Of a stretch of DNA of 7,479 nucleotides, positions 5,413-7,479 are shown in pieces. Origin of the DNA: Thermoplasmata archaeon (GTDB taxonomy: Archaea > Thermoplasmatota > E2 > DHVEG-1 > B8-G13). The first letter of the stretch is position 1, and each line of letters begins with the position of its first letter. A program made the translations under genes and the position numbers. The DNA is taken from NCBI GenBank assembly GCA_003649745.1, contig QMST01000022.1:1-7479 (forward strand), given 5' to 3'. A model generated the notes under the pieces. It did no database searches. It was not told the DNA's origin and saw only the letters and a program-made list of their open reading frames with translations.

Positions 5413-6564
5413 TTGACGTTAAAAATTGTGCATCTAGCAGATACTCATCTAGGTTTCTCAGCATATAGAAAAATTACAAAAGATGGATTGAATCAGAGAG
5501 AGGTGGATGTCTACAATGCTTTTGGAAGAGCTGTTGATAAAATCTTGGAAATCAAACCAGATTTGATAATACATGCTGGTGATTTGTTTGACTCGGTTAG
5601 GCCAAATAATAGAGCTATAAAATTTGCTTTAAATCAAATTTTAAGGATTTCAAAAAATGATATACCTTTAATATTGATCGCGGGAAACCATGAGACACCG
5701 AAGCTTTCTGAAACTGGTCACATATTCAGCATTTTTGAGCATATAAAAAATATTTACCCTGTCTATGATGAATATAGAAGGATAAACCTGAGTTTAAATG
5801 GTGAAAGAGTTTCGATTTTTTGTATACCTCAGTTCAAAAATAGGGATGAGTTTAATAGCTCATTGGATAAATTAAGAAAGGATTCTAGTAAAGATGAGAA
5901 TGTTGATTATAGGATTCTCACAGCGCATGTTGGAACAGCGGGGTTGTATGAGTTTAGAATGAATGAGCTCAATGAACAGCTACTACCTGTAGGGATGTTG
6001 AAATCAGGTTTTGATTATATCGCATTGGGTCACTTCCACAGGTTTGTAAAAATTTTTGATAACACATTTTATTCTGGCTCAACTGAGAGATTTAGTTTTA
6101 CAGAGGCAAATGATGAAAAAGGGCTGTTGGAGGTAACACTGGGAGATGGTGGGAAAGAGGTGAATTTTGTAGCCTTGGAGATAAGGGGTATGATAGATTT
6201 TGAACCCATTGATTGTGCTAATAAAACCCCTGGTGAAATAATAACTTTTATGAAGGAGATGATAGCCAAGGAGGATATTAGGAATAAGATAATACGATTG
6301 ACTTTGAAGAATATTTCCTCTCATATTTATAGAACCTTGGATTTCAGTGAGATCAAGCAACTGTTGGGTGATGCATTGCATTTTGACATCAAAACAGATG
6401 TTCTAGAGGAGGAGATTTTTAGCAGTTATAAAAATGCTCGTATAGATGTTTTATCAAAAGAGTTTAGCAAATTTATTGAAAATTATTCATTAGATAAAAA
6501 CATTGATAAGAAAAAGTTACTTAAAATGGGTTTGAAGTACATAAACCGGGTAGAGGAGTCTTAG
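5413..6564 (+). CDS. mre11: Mre11 DNA double-strand-break repair nuclease
   Basis: Mre11 is the Mn-dependent exo/endonuclease of the Mre11-Rad50 complex, which processes DNA ends at double-strand breaks. All calcineurin-like phosphoesterase motifs are intact: LADTHLG (Asp10, His12), HAGDLFD (Asp57), AGNHE (Asn92, His93), LTAHVG (His172) and LGHFHR (His207, His209). SGSTERFSFTEA (221-232) is the Mre11-typical block that follows. Residues from about 265 form the capping and Rad50-binding region, less conserved. I chose TTG 5413 (383 residues, MTLKIVHLADTHLG) because a strong GGTGAT site lies 10 nt upstream and the N-terminus then matches other Mre11 proteins. An in-frame GTG at 5398 would add five residues but overlaps that site. 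rad50 starts 9 bases after the TAG stop, so the pair is an operon. No herA or nurA lies upstream, unlike the four-gene clusters of many thermophilic archaea. Confidence 0.95.
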   Translation: MTLKIVHLADTHLGFSAYRKITKDGLNQREVDVYNAFGRAVDKILEIKPDLIIHAGDLFDSVRPNNRAIKFALNQILRISKNDIPLILIAGNHETPKLSETGHIFSIFEHIKNIYPVYDEYRRINLSLNGERVSIFCIPQFKNRDEFNSSLDKLRKDSSKDENVDYRILTAHVGTAGLYEFRMNELNEQLLPVGMLKSGFDYIALGHFHRFVKIFDNTFYSGSTERFSFTEANDEKGLLEVTLGDGGKEVNFVALEIRGMIDFEPIDCANKTPGEIITFMKEMIAKEDIRNKIIRLTLKNISSHIYRTLDFSEIKQLLGDALHFDIKTDVLEEEIFSSYKNARIDVLSKEFSKFIENYSLDKNIDKKKLLKMGLKYINRVEES

Positions 6565-6573
6565 ACTGGTAGG

Positions 6574-7479
6574 ATGATACTGCGTAGTTTGTCACTTAAA
6601 AACTTTAGAAAATTCAAATCAGCTGAGATAGAGTTTCCAGATGGGATAATAGGGGTGATAGGTTTAAATGGTGTGGGTAAATCCACTATTTTTGAGGCTG
6701 TGGCCTGGGCTTTGTATGGCTCCACTGCTGCTAGGACATCTATAAACGAGATTAAGAGAGTTGGTGCAGCTCCTTCTGAGTCTTGCAGAGTGGAGCTTAA
6801 TTTTTTATTTGGTGGAAACAATTATAGAGTCATTAGGGAGATAAATAGTAGGTTCTCAAATGCATCTTTGATTGTGAATGGTAAAACAATTGCGAATGGC
6901 TCCGAAGGGGTAAACAAGTGTATAGAAAAACTTCTTGGTATGGATCATAAATCCTTTTTCACCTCAGTATATGCGAAGCAGAAAGAGCTAAATGTTTTAT
7001 CAACCATGAGACCTCATGAGAGAAGACCGCTGATTTTGGGGATGCTTGGGATAGATGCAATAGATGATGTTATAAAAAATGTTAGAGACGATGCCAGAAA
7101 CAAGAAAAACCTGTTAGATAAACTGAGATTGGAGCTCTTAGATAAAGATGGTAAACCAAAGATGGAAAAGTTGAAAAAGGAGATCAATGAGTTAGCAGGG
7201 GAAAAAGAAAAGATTTCTCAGGTTATAAACAAGTTGATGGAGACCCTGGAAAAAAAGAAGAAAGAGCTTTTAATCTTAGAAAAGAAGCAAAATGATAAAA
7301 AACTGAAATACGAGGAAATAAGTAAAACTGTTGAGGAGTTAGAAAAAATCAAGGATTTGTATTTGAAGAAAAAAAATCTTGAGGAAAAAATAAGAGAGAT
7401 AAAAAATAGGTTAAAAGAGAGAGAGAAGAGGTTAGAGGTTGAAAGAGGAAAAGAGAAAAAATACAAAGGGTTAGAAGAA
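6574..7479 (+). CDS. rad50: Rad50 ATPase, N-terminal part (3' end beyond the window)
   Basis: 302 codons are visible, open at the window end. Rad50 is the SMC-like ATPase partner of Mre11. It dimerises on ATP and clamps DNA, and its long coiled coils tether broken ends. The start MILRSLSLKNFRKFKSAEIEF is typical. Walker A is GLNGVGKST (30-38, Lys36). VYAKQKELN (133-141) holds the Q-loop Gln136. From about residue 165 the sequence becomes a charged Lys/Glu heptad-like coiled coil that continues to the edge. The zinc hook (CxxC), signature motif and Walker B would lie downstream and cannot be judged. ATG 6574 is 9 bases after the mre11 stop. GAGGAG at 6553-6558 is rather far (15 nt) for a ribosome-binding site, so coupling to mre11 translation is likely. 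Confidence 0.95.
   Translation, partial: MILRSLSLKNFRKFKSAEIEFPDGIIGVIGLNGVGKSTIFEAVAWALYGSTAARTSINEIKRVGAAPSESCRVELNFLFGGNNYRVIREINSRFSNASLIVNGKTIANGSEGVNKCIEKLLGMDHKSFFTSVYAKQKELNVLSTMRPHERRPLILGMLGIDAIDDVIKNVRDDARNKKNLLDKLRLELLDKDGKPKMEKLKKEINELAGEKEKISQVINKLMETLEKKKKELLILEKKQNDKKLKYEEISKTVEELEKIKDLYLKKKNLEEKIREIKNRLKEREKRLEVERGKEKKYKGLEE

Noticed and set aside
6069..6381. Minus-strand ORFs inside mre11
   Set aside because: They are antisense to a conserved Mre11 C-terminal region, with no start signal or recognisable protein.
6561..7466. Minus-strand ORFs at the right end, where no closed plus-strand ORF is found
   Set aside because: The plus strand carries an uninterrupted rad50 frame from 6574 to the edge with Walker A and Q-loop, which explains the region; the minus-strand ORFs are its complement.
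1..7479. CRISPR, tRNA/rRNA, insertion sequence or integrase
   Set aside because: There are no spaced direct repeats, cloverleaf-like sequence, transposase motifs or terminal inverted repeats. Gaps between genes are at most 130 bases and are accounted for by promoters or terminators.

Overview
The window is a low-G+C archaeal chromosome segment. The evidence is a set of genes that are archaeal or archaeal/eukaryotic in character: an Nre-family repair protein, ribosomal protein eS1 (S3Ae), Mre11, Rad50, and an archaeal-type inositol-monophosphatase/fructose-bisphosphatase. TATA-box-like promoters and T-rich terminators fit this. Arginine is coded almost entirely by AGA/AGG. The lineage cannot be fixed from the sequence alone. 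A euryarchaeal or Thermoplasmatota-like organism is my weak guess.

Layout. (1) Positions 1-1876, plus strand: the 3' part of an nre gene, cut by the window start and ending in a PCNA-interaction (PIP) motif, followed at once by a spore-photoproduct-lyase-like radical SAM gene. (2) An IMPase/FBPase gene on the minus strand (1885-2637) converges on them. The two stop codons lie inside one 18-bp perfect palindrome that looks like a shared terminator. (3) A 130-bp divergent promoter region separates the IMPase gene from eS1 (2768-3565). eS1 carries a 60-residue lysine-rich C-terminal tail and overlaps by 4 nt a small gene resembling hydrogenase maturation proteases (3562-3966). (4) A probable new promoter at about 3985 starts a tight plus-strand run: a CoA-disulfide-reductase/NADH-oxidase-type flavoprotein (4017-5387), mre11 (5413-6564) and rad50 (from 6574, open at the window end).

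How the genes may work together. Mre11 and Rad50 form the double-strand-break processing nuclease/ATPase. Nre is an archaeal repair factor that binds the sliding clamp PCNA. The adjacent radical SAM protein belongs to the family that contains spore photoproduct lyase. Four of the eight genes are therefore repair or repair-like, in two separate transcription units. The other genes (ribosomal protein, sugar/inositol phosphatase, maturation protease, thiol-disulfide flavoprotein) look like housekeeping. I see no tRNA, rRNA, CRISPR array, insertion sequence or integrase, and no gene-free stretch over 130 bases. The window reads as an ordinary compact core-genome region. Its most interesting points are the gene pairings and the regulatory architecture.
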